Source: Anticarsia gemmatalis (lineage: Eukaryota > Arthropoda > Insecta > Lepidoptera > Erebidae). Taken from it: 64,000 nucleotides of DNA. The translations under genes and the position numbers were made by a program. Below are positions 33,781 to 44,444 of the stretch, one piece after another (within the stretch, counting starts at the first letter, position 1; every line of letters starts with the position of its first letter). Below the pieces are notes generated by a model. That model saw only the letters and a program-made list of their open reading frames with translations, searched no databases and was not told the origin of the DNA. The stretch spans positions 124,001-188,000 of the forward strand of contig NC_134764.1 in the NCBI RefSeq assembly GCF_050436995.1, given 5' to 3'.

Positions 33781-36700
33781 TTACAACTGTCTGACCTTGA
33801 TCTCTTGATGTTTTGATGTAGTTTTTTTATGGGTGTTTCTAAACATGCAGTGTAATGCTGTTCGAACTTCTCTTCCAAACATTAACTGATAAGGTGTCTG
33901 ACCATTCAAGTTTGGTGTCCGTCTGAGGCGAGTTTTTACCATGACAAGTTTCTCTTGAAGATTACCCCTTTCTCCCTCTAAGCTTCGTAAGATTCTCTTG
34001 ACTGTTTGTACGTATCGTTCAGCTTGTCCATTGGTTGCAGGGTGGTATGGAGCAGAGGTTTTGTGCGAAATCATACAGTCTTTTAGAAATTTTTCGAACT
34101 CTCCCGATACGAATTGTCGGCCATTGTCTGAGACAAGGAGTAGAGGTGTTCCATAGGTGCAAAATAGTTCTTTCAATTTTTGGATGCACCAAGAGCTTGT
34201 CGTTGATTTAGTAGGTATAATCTCTGTCCATTTCGAAAATGCGTCTACAACTATTAAAAGATAGTATCCGTAAACAGGTCCGGCAAAATCAATATGAAGC
34301 CTTTGCCAGGGGCCCTTTGGGTGTTCCCAGTGGTGTAGTGGTGCTTTCTCTGGTTCATTTTGTTGTAATCTACATGTTCTACAGGACTTAACTTTTGTTT
34401 CGATATCATTGTCAATTCCTTTCCAGTATACAAAACTGCGGGCCAGTAGCTTCATTTTCACAATGCCCGGGTGACCGAGGTGTAGTTCGTCCAGCACTCG
34501 TTCGCGTAATGTTTTTGGGATTAAGACTCGCGTTCCTCTTAGTATACATCCATCTTGTAAAGTAAATTCATTATCATTGTAACCGAGCGTTTTAAGTGAT
34601 CGGCCAGTTTGTAATGCGAGTACTAATGGTGTATAATCGGAATCAATACTTGTCTCTTTCGCTATGATATTTGGGTTGACATCAATGGTATGTATTTGTT
34701 GAAGTTGAAAGCTGTAATTCTGGTCCATTTTGTTTGCCTTTGTGTTTTCTACTGGGAACCTGGATAGGTAATCTGCATTTGAGTTGTTAGGCGAAGTTCT
34801 GTATTCAATGTTGTAGTCAAATCCAGATAAGAAATGAGCGTAGTGGAATAATCGCATTGTACTCATTGCTGGTAACGTTTGATGAGGGTGGAAAATTATT
34901 GTCAGTGGTTTATGGTCTGTCACTAGGATAAATTTTCTACCGTAACAATAATAAAAGAACTTCTTCAATCCCCAGTATATGGCAGTAGCTTCTTTGTCAA
35001 TTTGGCTGTACTTCTTCTCGCTATCCGATAGTGTTCTGGAAGCGAATGCTATCGGTCTTTCTGATCCATCTGGGAGTCTATGTGATAGTACTGCTCCGAT
35101 TCCCAGTGGAGATGCGTCTGTTGCAAGAACCAAGGGCCTCTTGGGATCAAAATGTATAAGTACTCTTTCGCTTAGAATTTCTTTTTTAATGTGTATAAAA
35201 CTCTGTTCGCATTCTGTAGACCATCGAAAACTAGATTCTTTCTTGAGTAAGTTGTTCAGTGGATTCGTGATCGATGATAGGTTGGGTATAAATTTGTTGT
35301 AAAAATTTGCCATTCCAAGAAATGTCCTCAATTCTGCGGTGTTGACTGGGCGTTCTGTTTTAATTATTGCGTTAATCTTTTCTCTGTTTTTGTGTAGACC
35401 TTCTTTGTCGATAGTGTGTCCCAAATAGTCGATGCTTGTTTTGAAAAAGTGGCACTTATTTTTGTTTACTCGTAAGTTACTTTCTTTTAGTTTGTCTAAC
35501 ACGAGCTTAAGTCTCTGTAGTAATTGTTCTTTGTTGATGCCTTGAATGATAATGTCATCAAAGAAACATTTTACACCTTCGAGATCTTGAAGGAGTTTAT
35601 CCATAAATTTCTGCCAAAGGCTCGGCGCGACCTTAACGCCGAACATTAGGCGGTTCACCTTAAAAGTGCCTCGATGCGTACTTAGTGTTTGTAGCATTGC
35701 GCTTTCTTCATCCATTGTCATGTTGAGATATGCCTGGGTGATGTCGAGTGTACAGAATAGTTTACCTCCGTTCATCTCTGCAAATATATCTTCTATCATA
35801 GGTATTGGATATTGTTCATCTTGTATGACTTTATTTAGTGTAACTTTATAATCAGCGCACAATCGGATACTCCCATTCGGTTTGACAACTGGTACCACTG
35901 GAGTACCCCAATCAGAGTGGTCGACTTTCGTGATGACACCCTGTTTGCATAGTCGCTCGATCTCTTCATCCACTTTGGTTTTTAAAGCGTACGGTATTCT
36001 ACGTGGTTTGATAAAAATTGGTCTTGTGTTTTCTTGTAGATTTAAGTGTCCTCTGTAATTGGGTATTTCGCCTAAGTCGGATCGAAATACTGATGTCTTG
36101 TAAAGTTCCAAAAGCTGGTCTAATTCTAGATTTTCGGATTGCTGTAAGGTTTGTATGTCTGCTAAATTTAGAGTTTCGAGTTCTTTCATCCAACTCCGGC
36201 CAAAAACGGGGTCAACGTTGTTGTTGATGAGGTATAATTTACCGTGGAATTCTTTTCCTTGGCATCTGCATTGAACGTATGCAACACCTGCAGGTTCGAT
36301 TACTTCGCCGGTGTATGTTTTGAGTTTTATATTAGTTTTACAGATTCTTTTGCCGATTTTCAATTTTCTGTAGTCTCGTAATGACATAGAAGTAAGTGTG
36401 GCTCCAGTGTCAAATTCCATTTTCATCTTAGCATGTTCAATGTGTACCGTTATCATGTATTTTTCGGATGTTTCACCAGATATAACATTAATATCATTCC
36501 ATTCATCATCATCGCTTATCGCTGAGTCGTTTAATTGATTTATATCCGGTGTAGTCTTACTGGGCTTCGCATCTGAGCGCCGTTGTAGACACACACTAGC
36601 TAAGTGTCCGACCTTCTTGCATTTATAGCATGTTATGTTTATAGCGCTACATTTCTTGGTTTCGTGATTTAAACCACAGCGGAAACATTTCCCTTTTAAA

Positions 36701-37671
36701 TCTCTTGGTGTGATTCCTCTAAAAGGAGATTTTTTTGGATTATTGTAGGAATCAGTGGAAATTTTATTGATATTGTCACTACTTGGTTGTTCATTCGGAA
36801 GCATTGATGTATTTTCTGCTTTACTCATTTCAATAGATGTTGCAATCTGTGTCAGGTGTTTAAATGTACATACTGTTCGGTCTTGTAAAATTTTTGTACG
36901 TGCGTCGCTATCTTTCAATCCTCTTATGAGTTGAAGAGATAAAAAGCTTTCTGATATGTTTTTCTGGCAGTGTTGACATTTAAATTCGCAGTTGGTAGTG
37001 AGCTTTTTTAAATCTGCGGCGTATTGCGCTACTGTTTCATCCGATTTTTGAGTTCTCGATATAAATTTATGTTGTAGAACCCATTTGCTAGGTTTTGGGT
37101 CTAAGTAGTCGTCAAGTGTTTCAGTAATTTCGTTAAATGTCTTATTCAATGGTTCGTCTGGTGCTATTAAATCACATAATTTTTCATGGAGTTCTGGTGA
37201 TAATGTAGACAGAAGAATATTTGTCTTCATGTGGGGCTCAGTAATTTCATTAAGTCTAAAGTACACTTCCAGACGTTTTTTAAAGTTATTGAACGTTTCT
37301 GATTCATGTAAAGGGTTAAATTGTATTTTTGGTATAATCTTATGGTATTGGTATATTCTATGTTGGTCTTCCTGTCGCTGACCTTGAATAATGTTTTTTT
37401 TTGTTAAAAGTTTTGATACTAAAATAGTGTGAAGTTCTTCGAATTCGTAGCCGTAATTTTGTTCGTGTAAATACGCTGTTTCATCGTTATCATCTATGGT
37501 TTTGTTTTCTATCTTCTCTTGTAACTCTCGCAGTGCTGTTATGGTGTCCTTCAAGGCTGCGGAGCGAGCGGTGATGTCCTCGTCAGACATCGTCGCCCTC
37601 TGCTCGATGTAGGTATCGAGTCTGGTGAGCATCCCACGTAGGGTGCTCCGTTTTTTACGTAATTTTTCCAT
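33781..37671 (-). CDS. Gag-Pol polyprotein of Gypsy-class element
   Basis: 1,296 codons in one frame, starting at the first ATG after the primer site (32-nt leader). Gag occupies roughly residues 1-320. Zinc knuckles follow at C329-C332-H336-C341 (one residue shorter than the usual CX2CX4HX4C) and C348-C351-H356-C361. The aspartic protease active site is D421-T-G. In the reverse transcriptase, LDITQAY contains D643, and the catalytic motif is FFDD (703-706) in place of the common YXDD. RNase H carries D852, E894 and D919. Integrase has a zinc-binding H1064/H1067/C1097/C1100 and a D1128, D1182, E1218 triad with 35 residues between the last two. All core catalytic residues are present. Gag and Pol are fused without a frameshift. 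The frame ends at a TAA that appears premature, because homologous-looking tail sequence continues after it. Confidence 0.95.
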   Translation of the reverse strand: MEKLRKKRSTLRGMLTRLDTYIEQRATMSDEDITARSAALKDTITALRELQEKIENKTIDDNDETAYLHEQNYGYEFEELHTILVSKLLTKKNIIQGQRQEDQHRIYQYHKIIPKIQFNPLHESETFNNFKKRLEVYFRLNEITEPHMKTNILLSTLSPELHEKLCDLIAPDEPLNKTFNEITETLDDYLDPKPSKWVLQHKFISRTQKSDETVAQYAADLKKLTTNCEFKCQHCQKNISESFLSLQLIRGLKDSDARTKILQDRTVCTFKHLTQIATSIEMSKAENTSMLPNEQPSSDNINKISTDSYNNPKKSPFRGITPRDLKGKCFRCGLNHETKKCSAINITCYKCKKVGHLASVCLQRRSDAKPSKTTPDINQLNDSAISDDDEWNDINVISGETSEKYMITVHIEHAKMKMEFDTGATLTSMSLRDYRKLKIGKRICKTNIKLKTYTGEVIEPAGVAYVQCRCQGKEFHGKLYLINNNVDPVFGRSWMKELETLNLADIQTLQQSENLELDQLLELYKTSVFRSDLGEIPNYRGHLNLQENTRPIFIKPRRIPYALKTKVDEEIERLCKQGVITKVDHSDWGTPVVPVVKPNGSIRLCADYKVTLNKVIQDEQYPIPMIEDIFAEMNGGKLFCTLDITQAYLNMTMDEESAMLQTLSTHRGTFKVNRLMFGVKVAPSLWQKFMDKLLQDLEGVKCFFDDIIIQGINKEQLLQRLKLVLDKLKESNLRVNKNKCHFFKTSIDYLGHTIDKEGLHKNREKINAIIKTERPVNTAELRTFLGMANFYNKFIPNLSSITNPLNNLLKKESSFRWSTECEQSFIHIKKEILSERVLIHFDPKRPLVLATDASPLGIGAVLSHRLPDGSERPIAFASRTLSDSEKKYSQIDKEATAIYWGLKKFFYYCYGRKFILVTDHKPLTIIFHPHQTLPAMSTMRLFHYAHFLSGFDYNIEYRTSPNNSNADYLSRFPVENTKANKMDQNYSFQLQQIHTIDVNPNIIAKETSIDSDYTPLVLALQTGRSLKTLGYNDNEFTLQDGCILRGTRVLIPKTLRERVLDELHLGHPGIVKMKLLARSFVYWKGIDNDIETKVKSCRTCRLQQNEPEKAPLHHWEHPKGPWQRLHIDFAGPVYGYYLLIVVDAFSKWTEIIPTKSTTSSWCIQKLKELFCTYGTPLLLVSDNGRQFVSGEFEKFLKDCMISHKTSAPYHPATNGQAERYVQTVKRILRSLEGERGNLQEKLVMVKTRLRRTPNLNGQTPYQLMFGREVRTALHCMFRNTHKKTTSKHQEIKVRQL

Positions 37672-37692
37672 TTAGGTTCAGTTTTTTTTTTT

Positions 37693-37702
37693 CTCGTCGC
37701 CA
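37693..37702 (-). other. Primer-binding site, tRNA-Ser(GCT)-like
   Basis: One base after the 5' LTR the minus strand reads TGGCGACGAG and then runs into A's. From memory of eukaryotic tRNA-Ser(GCT), whose 3' end is ..CTCGTCG plus CCA, this is a 10-nt perfect complement. Mag elements are known to use a serine tRNA primer. Confidence 0.7.
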
Positions 37703-37703
37703 A

Positions 37704-37838
37704 TATTATGTATTAATAAAATACAAGCATTACGTGTTTGATATATATATTGACAGAGAATGCCAAATCGTTATATGATTAATATATGGCATCTACCATA
37801 GAGTAGAAGGAGTTTAGGTGGAGTTTAGGTTCACCACA
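37704..37838 (-). repeat. 5' LTR (135 bp)
   Basis: Upstream LTR of the minus-strand element, identical to 33450-33584. Transcription of the element would start here and run toward lower coordinates. It is flanked on its outer side by the GTCAG target duplication at 37839-37843. Confidence 0.92.
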
Positions 37839-37843
37839 GTCAG
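37839..37843. repeat. Target-site duplication, right
   Basis: GTCAG, exact partner of 33445-33449. It marks the right boundary of the retrotransposon and shows the integration was not followed by local rearrangement. Confidence 0.85.
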
Positions 37844-39961
37844 GATTAAAGTTACACTCCTCTAGAACAGTTGATTGACAACTAGATAAGTAGGTAGGCA
37901 AAGGAACTAAACTCATTTTTCAACTATGCCCAAACTAAACTATCGTAACTACGACGACATCGTTACACCTAGTAAAAATTCCATTCAAAAAAGAGTACTG
38001 CACTTAATCTCAAAACTCATTTTCCGTGCTCATATTTCTACAAGTTAGTACAAAAACCGTGGCTCGTACCGCGACGTATAGCCGCTAGTAAATGTATCGG
38101 CTATAGAGGTGCACTCCACCGGTATATCGGCTACCAAGTTATTACCCTCGCTTACAAATATTTCTTCGTGAAATAAAACGATGCAACGTTGTACCCGTAG
38201 CTGTATTTTACTAGGTTTTATTTGGTAAATTGATGTGGGAGTACAATCTTTGTTTCGGTTGCGATTCTGTGGTCAATACGAAAACAGAAAAATGGGTACT
38301 TTAAATAAAATTTATCTTAAGTCAATACAGATAGAAAGTTTTCAATTAATATTCTTCAATATTAATAATAGATGTCAACGGTTCTTTTTACGTAGTCGGC
38401 TAAGTCAATTTATCCGTCAATTAAATCTTACTTATTCATGAGCCGGGTTGTCAATAGTTCGATTAGAATCATCATCATACATATTATTAATAATTTTGGT
38501 GGCAGGAAAATCGTTTTCTGCTTCGGATTTTGTATTAAAACACCTTTAAAAAAATGAAAAAGTTTTCTCTTAGAAACTGTACGTATTGTTGAACAAAGTT
38601 CATTAATCCGTGTAAAGAACAAGTACTTTTAAAGCGGAATCTCGAACGTAATGTAAAAGTAAGTAAGTACCTTGTTATCTCATTCCCTATTCTAAACATA
38701 AAAGTCACACAAAAGTCGCCCCGATCCGATTCGAGTGCAAAGTTTGTTCGATACAAAACTCGAATGTAATACTTGTTCAATTAAAACTTATATTAAATGT
38801 CCTTCGAGACGGCACCCTTTGATTTGTGAACAAACTGAACAATAGTGTGTCGAAACTTCTGTTTGTGAAAATGTTTGATCAATCTGTGTGTTTTAAACTG
38901 GGTCATTTATTTACACTGCCGAGCCGTAAGCTCGAGCTCGAGTCCAAATTTAACGAAAGTAAGAAATGTTATTTTAGGAGGATCACACCGGTGACTGCGT
39001 TCTATTTTGTATCAATTCACTTTACATAATAGTGGATTGATGGATGTCTAAGATTTAATACCATAGAACTAATAGTCTATTATAGAGCTATGTGTATAGA
39101 ATTGATTCTTGAATTGTAGCCTCGAACTTTGCCAATAGGCTTAAACGCCTGATTGGCTAACACTCACGAGAATAATTTTATTGTTAAGTTTAGTACAAAT
39201 TTCGGAATTCATTATCGATTTTTTAAACTTATTAAGATAACGTACAAAGATTGTGTAATTATCGTTACCAAGACAATAAAAATACACTAAACTTTGCCAT
39301 AAAATTCTTCAAAACATGACAAATATATTCCACTTAAGGTCAGTCGTCAGAAACATTCAAATTAGCCGTGCAGAGGGTAAAAATAACACGTAAAGTAGTC
39401 AAAACAATCCGCTTAGAGGAATAAATCTAGCGGCTTATCCGCACTCGCGCAAAAACCTCCCTCCTGTGAGGCTATGAATGAAACACTTATGTTAAGTATA
39501 CTCGTACTTACATGGTTTGGCGTTTAGTTTATTTACGTAGTTACAGTTTTGAATTACATACGTATAAACTAGGTTGGTAAGAATTTTACTCGGATTTTGA
39601 TTCGCTAATGCATCTTTTATTAGTGACGATTCTCGATTAGAATGAATATGTCTCATTTGATACGAAGCCTTAAAGAGGACGGTCAGTTCAGGCTACTAAT
39701 GACTACGTTGAGTCGAGTCAGCATCTCCATTTTAATGCCAAATAATCTTTTTTAACATAAAATTGTAAGTTTTCACTCAAAGAGAATACCATTCCGTTCA
39801 TAGAAAAAATACGAAAATGAATACCTACTCAAATATCAAACCCCAAAAACCAATTGAAAAAGTTCTAACATGCATTTAAAATCTCACCATTCGTATCAAG
39901 AAAGCCACCACTACCTGCACAATAGCACAAGGCATCAGTTTCCTTCACAATACCCCCTCAA

Positions 39962-39995
39962 CCCCCCCACCTCGCCCCGCACCCCTCACTACCCC
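39962..39995 (-). other. Predicted G-quadruplex / i-motif
   Basis: Four C tracts on the plus strand (39962-39968, 39975-39978, 39982-39985, 39992-39995) give a minus-strand G4 pattern with loops of 6, 3 and 6 nt. It is one of three such motifs in the window. Confidence 0.6.
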
Positions 39996-40376
39996 TCGCT
40001 ATCAATCTGAGCGAGCATTAGCGCGTTTGTCGAAGGCACACTATTTTGCATGGCGCGTTCGATCCATTATGTCAGATTAGTTAAACGAATACGCTATAAT
40101 GTTCACGCTCTATCGAATGATATAGTGTCGATGCATGATTTAAGATGCGCTTTGAAAATTAGGCGACGCGTTTATAGCCTCGGTAAACGCGCAGTTGGTA
40201 AAGTAATCTTTAACATAGTGTAAAGTAAAAGCGAGGTATTTCAGTATTTTTGTGTTTCGAGGAACACGATAATATTTATTGTTGTCTAGTTTTATTGTGA
40301 GGTAATAGAGTAAAAATATATACAGACTTACATAGATTCAAAAATACCCATACAAAAAGTATTGAATATCCAAGGA

Positions 40377-40442
40377 TCACAAATGTTTGTTGTGGGTCTG
40401 GTTGCACATTGTGCCTATAATTTCTATAGTAGTAAAGTCTTG
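40377..40442 (+). mobile_element. SINE body fragment
   Basis: GTTGTGGGTCTGGTTGCACATTGTGCC matches the tRNA-unrelated body of the SINE at 10352-10554 with several differences. The tRNA-like head is not recognisable. Confidence 0.4.
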
Positions 40443-41082
40443 AGTCATACATAATTATTTTTGTACGTTACCTACAAAATGATAAACCAATGATTCCATC
40501 CCTCTTTTTTATCTAGTTAAAAGAAATATAAGACATAAATAATTTCAGATGAACAAAAAAATGTTGTAATCCATCTCAACTAATTCTCCCGGGAAACATT
40601 ATGTCAAGTTATTTATATATAACACTAACGTTATAAATAATAAAATATTTCTTTCTGTGCTTTATGTTTTCATTTCAGTACAATTTCGTTCTACTATAAG
40701 TTTTTTTAAAAGCACCTTCACTAACTTTATGAAAACTTTTGCAGTATACGAGCAAATAAAAAAAACACTTAACATTAAAAATATTAATAATACAATAAGC
40801 GCCATTTAACTTTATGTGTCTGATCATAGCAACGAACGACTGAGAAAGTATCAACGATGGCGTTTTTCTGATGCTCTTTGCTTACGTCTGTTGTGTTAAC
40901 CATTCTACCTCCTATTAGAGGCATATCGCTACATTCAGCCGAACAAAATAAAATAGAAAACATTGTACACTGAATATTGAAACTGTAAAGTTTGTAGGAA
41001 AAAAAGGCCTAATCTACACATTGCAAGTCGCACACGAGAGCTAACTAATAAATAAAGGTGTATGCCAATAGCGTGTGGGATA

Positions 41083-41136
41083 ATAAATAACGAACGTCAG
41101 AGGCGTAACTAGCGGAGAGATTAGTTCGTTATTTAT
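41083..41136. repeat. 13-bp inverted repeat, 28-nt spacer
   Basis: ATAAATAACGAAC (41083-41095) and its exact reverse complement (41124-41136). The spacer is CpG-containing. It may be a MITE remnant or a protein-binding dyad. Confidence 0.6.
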
Positions 41137-41292
41137 AACGTTACTCCGACGTTACGCTACCTGCCTGAGGGACCAGCGCTTTTTGTGAATATGTCGGCAG
41201 ATGGGCGCTTGCTGATTGATTTGTGAGTCAAATTGAATGTTATAGACTTTTGATAACTGTAGAAAGAAAAAAATAATAGTGTATATCCTACT

Positions 41293-41523
41293 TCCTACTA
41301 ATATTATAAATGCGAAAGTTTGTGAGAATGTACGTATGTACATATACATATATGGTTTTTGTTACTCTTTCACGCTAATACAACAGATTACGATGAAATT
41401 TGGTATATAGGTAGCTGACGACCCAAAATAGCACATAGGCTACCTTTTATCCCGGAGTTCCCGAAGGATCGGGATCTACACAGGAAGGGTTTCCACGCGG
41501 ACGAAGTCGCGCGCGGCCTCTAG
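41293..41523 (+). mobile_element. Short non-autonomous Helitron
   Basis: A 231-bp element beginning TCCTACTAATATTATAAATG and ending in a hairpin (CGCG stem around GACGAAGT) followed by GGCCTCTAG, with a T after the CTAG. It contains TGAAATTTGGTATATAGG and TACCTTTTATCCCGG, both standard in moth Helitron-like repeats. It shares terminal architecture with 4736-5226 but differs in the body and 3' hairpin, so it belongs to a sister subfamily. No coding capacity. Confidence 0.7.
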
Positions 41524-42702
41524 TACTTATAAATATTGTTTGAATTGACTACTTTTGTAAGTAATATTATTACTCATAACTTTTAAACATCCGCATTACA
41601 TGTTAATAAATAATAGAAGACGGGAATTAGCGCAAAAACCCATTTTACCTAGGAATACCTGGTATGTGTAGCTTGCTCCGAAACGTCGGGCATTTCACGG
41701 TAATTCCCGTATTCTATTAAATAATACGATAACTGTCCGTTTATTTGATCAACTAACTTGTTTTTATTCGTTATGAATATACCAACAGTTTTCTGGGCTG
41801 TAAATGGAGATTTATTAGAAAATAGGAATGGAGGGTTATAGCAGTGAATGAGTTACATGGACCGACTAACAATTACTTGTCTTAACTAATTACCAAACAA
41901 TCAAACATTATAACCTTTGCAAAGAAACCTGAGCAAATTATACAATTAACACTGAAACCAGTATCAGAAATAATTGCTCTAAATGAAGGTTAATTTATGA
42001 AACACGGCGAACAAATGAGTGGCAGCTATTAAAATATCAGCTTGTAGGCCGACGTCGCTCACTTAGCGAGCGTTAGGACGACTGGAAACGATCAGTTTAG
42101 ATTTAATTACTTGACTGACTACTGACTCGTGGGAGTGAGTTATTTTGTGTCATTTGTTGTAGTAGTTTAGACGAAGTATAGAAATAGAATAGACTAGTGG
42201 ATGATTATGAGTACATTGTTTTTTACTGTTTTTAAAGCAACAACAAACTTCACGAATGTATATATATGCTCTTTGTAGTATTAAAGATATTATCATTAAA
42301 TTTTTGACAAATTTATTACCTTTTCATTTCGTTATAGCATTTTTTTCATTCACAAAATTTGTAGACCAAAATTTAGAGCAATTTCTACTTCTACTACTTC
42401 TATCTTTCTCAATGTTTTTTTTTTAATAGAAATAAACATTAATAAAGAATGAACGTTAATAGAATGCTTATGTCAATTAAATTTGAAGGCATGCAGTCAG
42501 CCTTAGTAAAGTGAAACAGGAAGAAACTCATAATTGTTGCGGATCACAGTTGTTCCGCATAATGTATATTATTTAATGTATGAGATATTCCATGAAACGA
42601 GAATCCGAGCTAACAAACATAACATTTTGACATCTAATGACATTACTTTACTGTAATCATAAGAACGTTACAATTAAGGTAACATTTTTTATTTATTTCA
42701 TC

Positions 42703-42797
42703 CGTGACTGTCGCATTGCTAGGCAAGGGTTTCTGTCGAACGAGGAAGGCATTAGGCTTTGGATCTACTACGCTGACCAAGTACGGGTTAGTGATTT
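42703..42797 (+). mobile_element. LINE 3'-UTR-like fragment
   Basis: GTGACTGTCGCATTGCTAGGC, AGGCATTAGGCTTTGGATC and CTACGCTGACCAAGTACGGG follow a phrase order I recognise from repeat tails in moth genomes (a CCCACTGCTGGGCAAGGGT-like start). A second fragment of the same family is at 55691-55744. It is probably the end of a non-LTR retrotransposon. Confidence 0.45.
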
Positions 42798-43642
42798 TAT
42801 ATTGAGGGTATAAACAACTTAAAGAACTATCAACAACTTAGATAACATTGGAATCTATTATTGAAGTCTTTATTAAAATAAGCAGTTATATACCCAACAG
42901 CCTTAAATTTAGCTGCTATTTATACTGAAAAACCGTTTATGGAAAAAAGGATTTCAAACATAGGTACAAAAATAACTTTGAACCGACTTTTTCAGAATGT
43001 GAGCAATTCTCAAAAAATAATCGTTTCCAATTTGTCGTCCGTCGTGTTAATAACAGTCGTGTACGTGACACTCGGCGCTCAGTAGAATCAAGGCGTCCAA
43101 TTAAAACGGCCCCGAGTGCTGCAATCTCACACGAATACAACACAATGAGGAAAACGTCTACGAAATCTGATAAAAATACCGTTTTCCTCTACACTCACAT
43201 GCACAAATAAGAACAAAACGTAAAATGACATTTTCAAACTAAAGTTATGCTTGAACATAGAAAAGAATTAGTAAAAATATGTATACAAAATCTCATCTAC
43301 AGCTCACCTTATGTATGGAAACGGTAAAATAGTTTTTGTTGTGGTTTACTATTGTTTAAAGGTAATAATAGGACGGATACTGAATAATTTTCAAGTAAAA
43401 ACGTTCCAATAATTTTACATTTACTATGATAGCATGAGAATTAAAGTGACATATTTTTTTCTCGCGACTGTACAACACCATCAACAGAGTGTTCTCAAAG
43501 CAAAACTGCTAAAAATACTTTTATTTGTATGGCTTACTGACGCCGTTTAAGTGCTGGGAATGTTTTCCGGGTTTTTACATCTAATTTTAGATATATTTTA
43601 AAGCGAATACACTACAGCTACCATTACCTATAATAAATAGTA

Positions 43643-43686
43643 AAAATATTACTTTTATCGCTCCCATACGATAAAAGTAATATTTT
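43643..43686. repeat. 18-bp perfect hairpin, 8-nt loop
   Basis: Arms 43643-43660 and 43669-43686 are exact reverse complements around CTCCCATA. The loop size suits an RNA hairpin, but the perfect stem is short for a pre-miRNA. MITE remnant or inverted duplication is the likely origin. Confidence 0.8.
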
Positions 43687-44372
43687 CCCATTTAAATATT
43701 TCTTTTATTCTGTTGATTTCACAGGATGTGACAGATAGAAAGACATACGGAGAGCTGTTATAATAGCTGCAGTAATTTATAATTGGGATAAAAAAGAGTA
43801 GCCATCAGTTTCTTGTCAGCTCTTCACATTGGCCCTACCTTCCAAACTAGTGGTTAATTCACTTACTGTATTTGAACACCATAAGTGTTTTTACTTGACC
43901 TAAATAGATAAATAATTTAATTTTAGGGTTTAATTTTACCCGTTGATAACGCAACCCTAAGGCCCTAATAATTGTGCTAAATTATCAGTTCTGTGTTCTA
44001 GGTATTAAGATATCCGGCTACGAATAGTTCCTGTAAGTTCAAGGACAGATAACAGTGTGATAAGATCGCGGTCATTATCTCGTCGTGTAACTGCTGGAGC
44101 TGCGGGATCGTTACTGACTCGCTATTGAGCCGCTACTGAATCGTGAGGTACGGATGTTAGGGTTGCAATTAAAAGTTAGTAAAATCTTGGCTTTTTTCGT
44201 GAGGAAGTCGAAAAAAACTTTAGATTGAAATAAAGAATCTAACATATAGTATAATAAAATTTGAAGAATTAGAACGGTTGGTTTTTCAATTTTTAAATTA
44301 CCTCTAGTATCCATTACAAACAAATTGTATTTTTTAGCGATACTCTATCTAGAAAAGAAAATAAAACCAAAT

Positions 44373-44444
44373 ACAAAAAATTATAAACAAATTAAAAGCC
44401 AAGAAAGGAAGTCTTGGCTCTTGATTTGTTTATAATTTTTTTGT
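44373..44444 (+). ncRNA. pre-miRNA-like hairpin, candidate
   Basis: Arms of 31 and 32 nt (44373-44403 and 44413-44444) pair around a 9-nt loop (AAAGGAAGT). On the plus strand there is one G:U wobble, one mismatch and one bulge, the mixture usual in miRNA precursors. The total is about 72 nt. The terminal stem is very AT-rich, which also fits a decayed MITE. No expression evidence is available, and no known mature miRNA is recognised. Confidence 0.25.

Larger units (their letters stand above)
33450..37838 (-). mobile_element. Gypsy-class LTR retrotransposon, Mag-like
   Basis: A complete 4,389-bp element: two identical 135-bp LTRs, 5-bp target duplications GTCAG (33445-33449 and 37839-37843), a primer-binding site, a single gag-pol frame and a polypurine tract. 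Domain order (Gag, zinc knuckles, protease, RT, RNase H, integrase) places it in the Ty3/Gypsy class. The very short LTRs, tRNA-Ser-like primer site and moth host suggest the Mag lineage, which is inference. There is no envelope gene. Identical LTRs mean a very recent insertion. One in-frame stop near the end of pol may cripple this copy. Confidence 0.92.
37844..41292. other. Gene-free stretch
   Basis: AT-rich unique DNA with an imperfect hairpin at 39131-39157, a C-rich quadruplex-forming tract at 39962-39995, a fragment of the SINE body at 40377-40442 and an inverted repeat at 41083-41136. Short open frames have no recognisable content. Confidence 0.5.

Noticed and set aside
34979..36227. 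Plus-strand frames of 61-107 codons inside the retrotransposon
   Set aside because: They are antisense shadows of the gag-pol frame.
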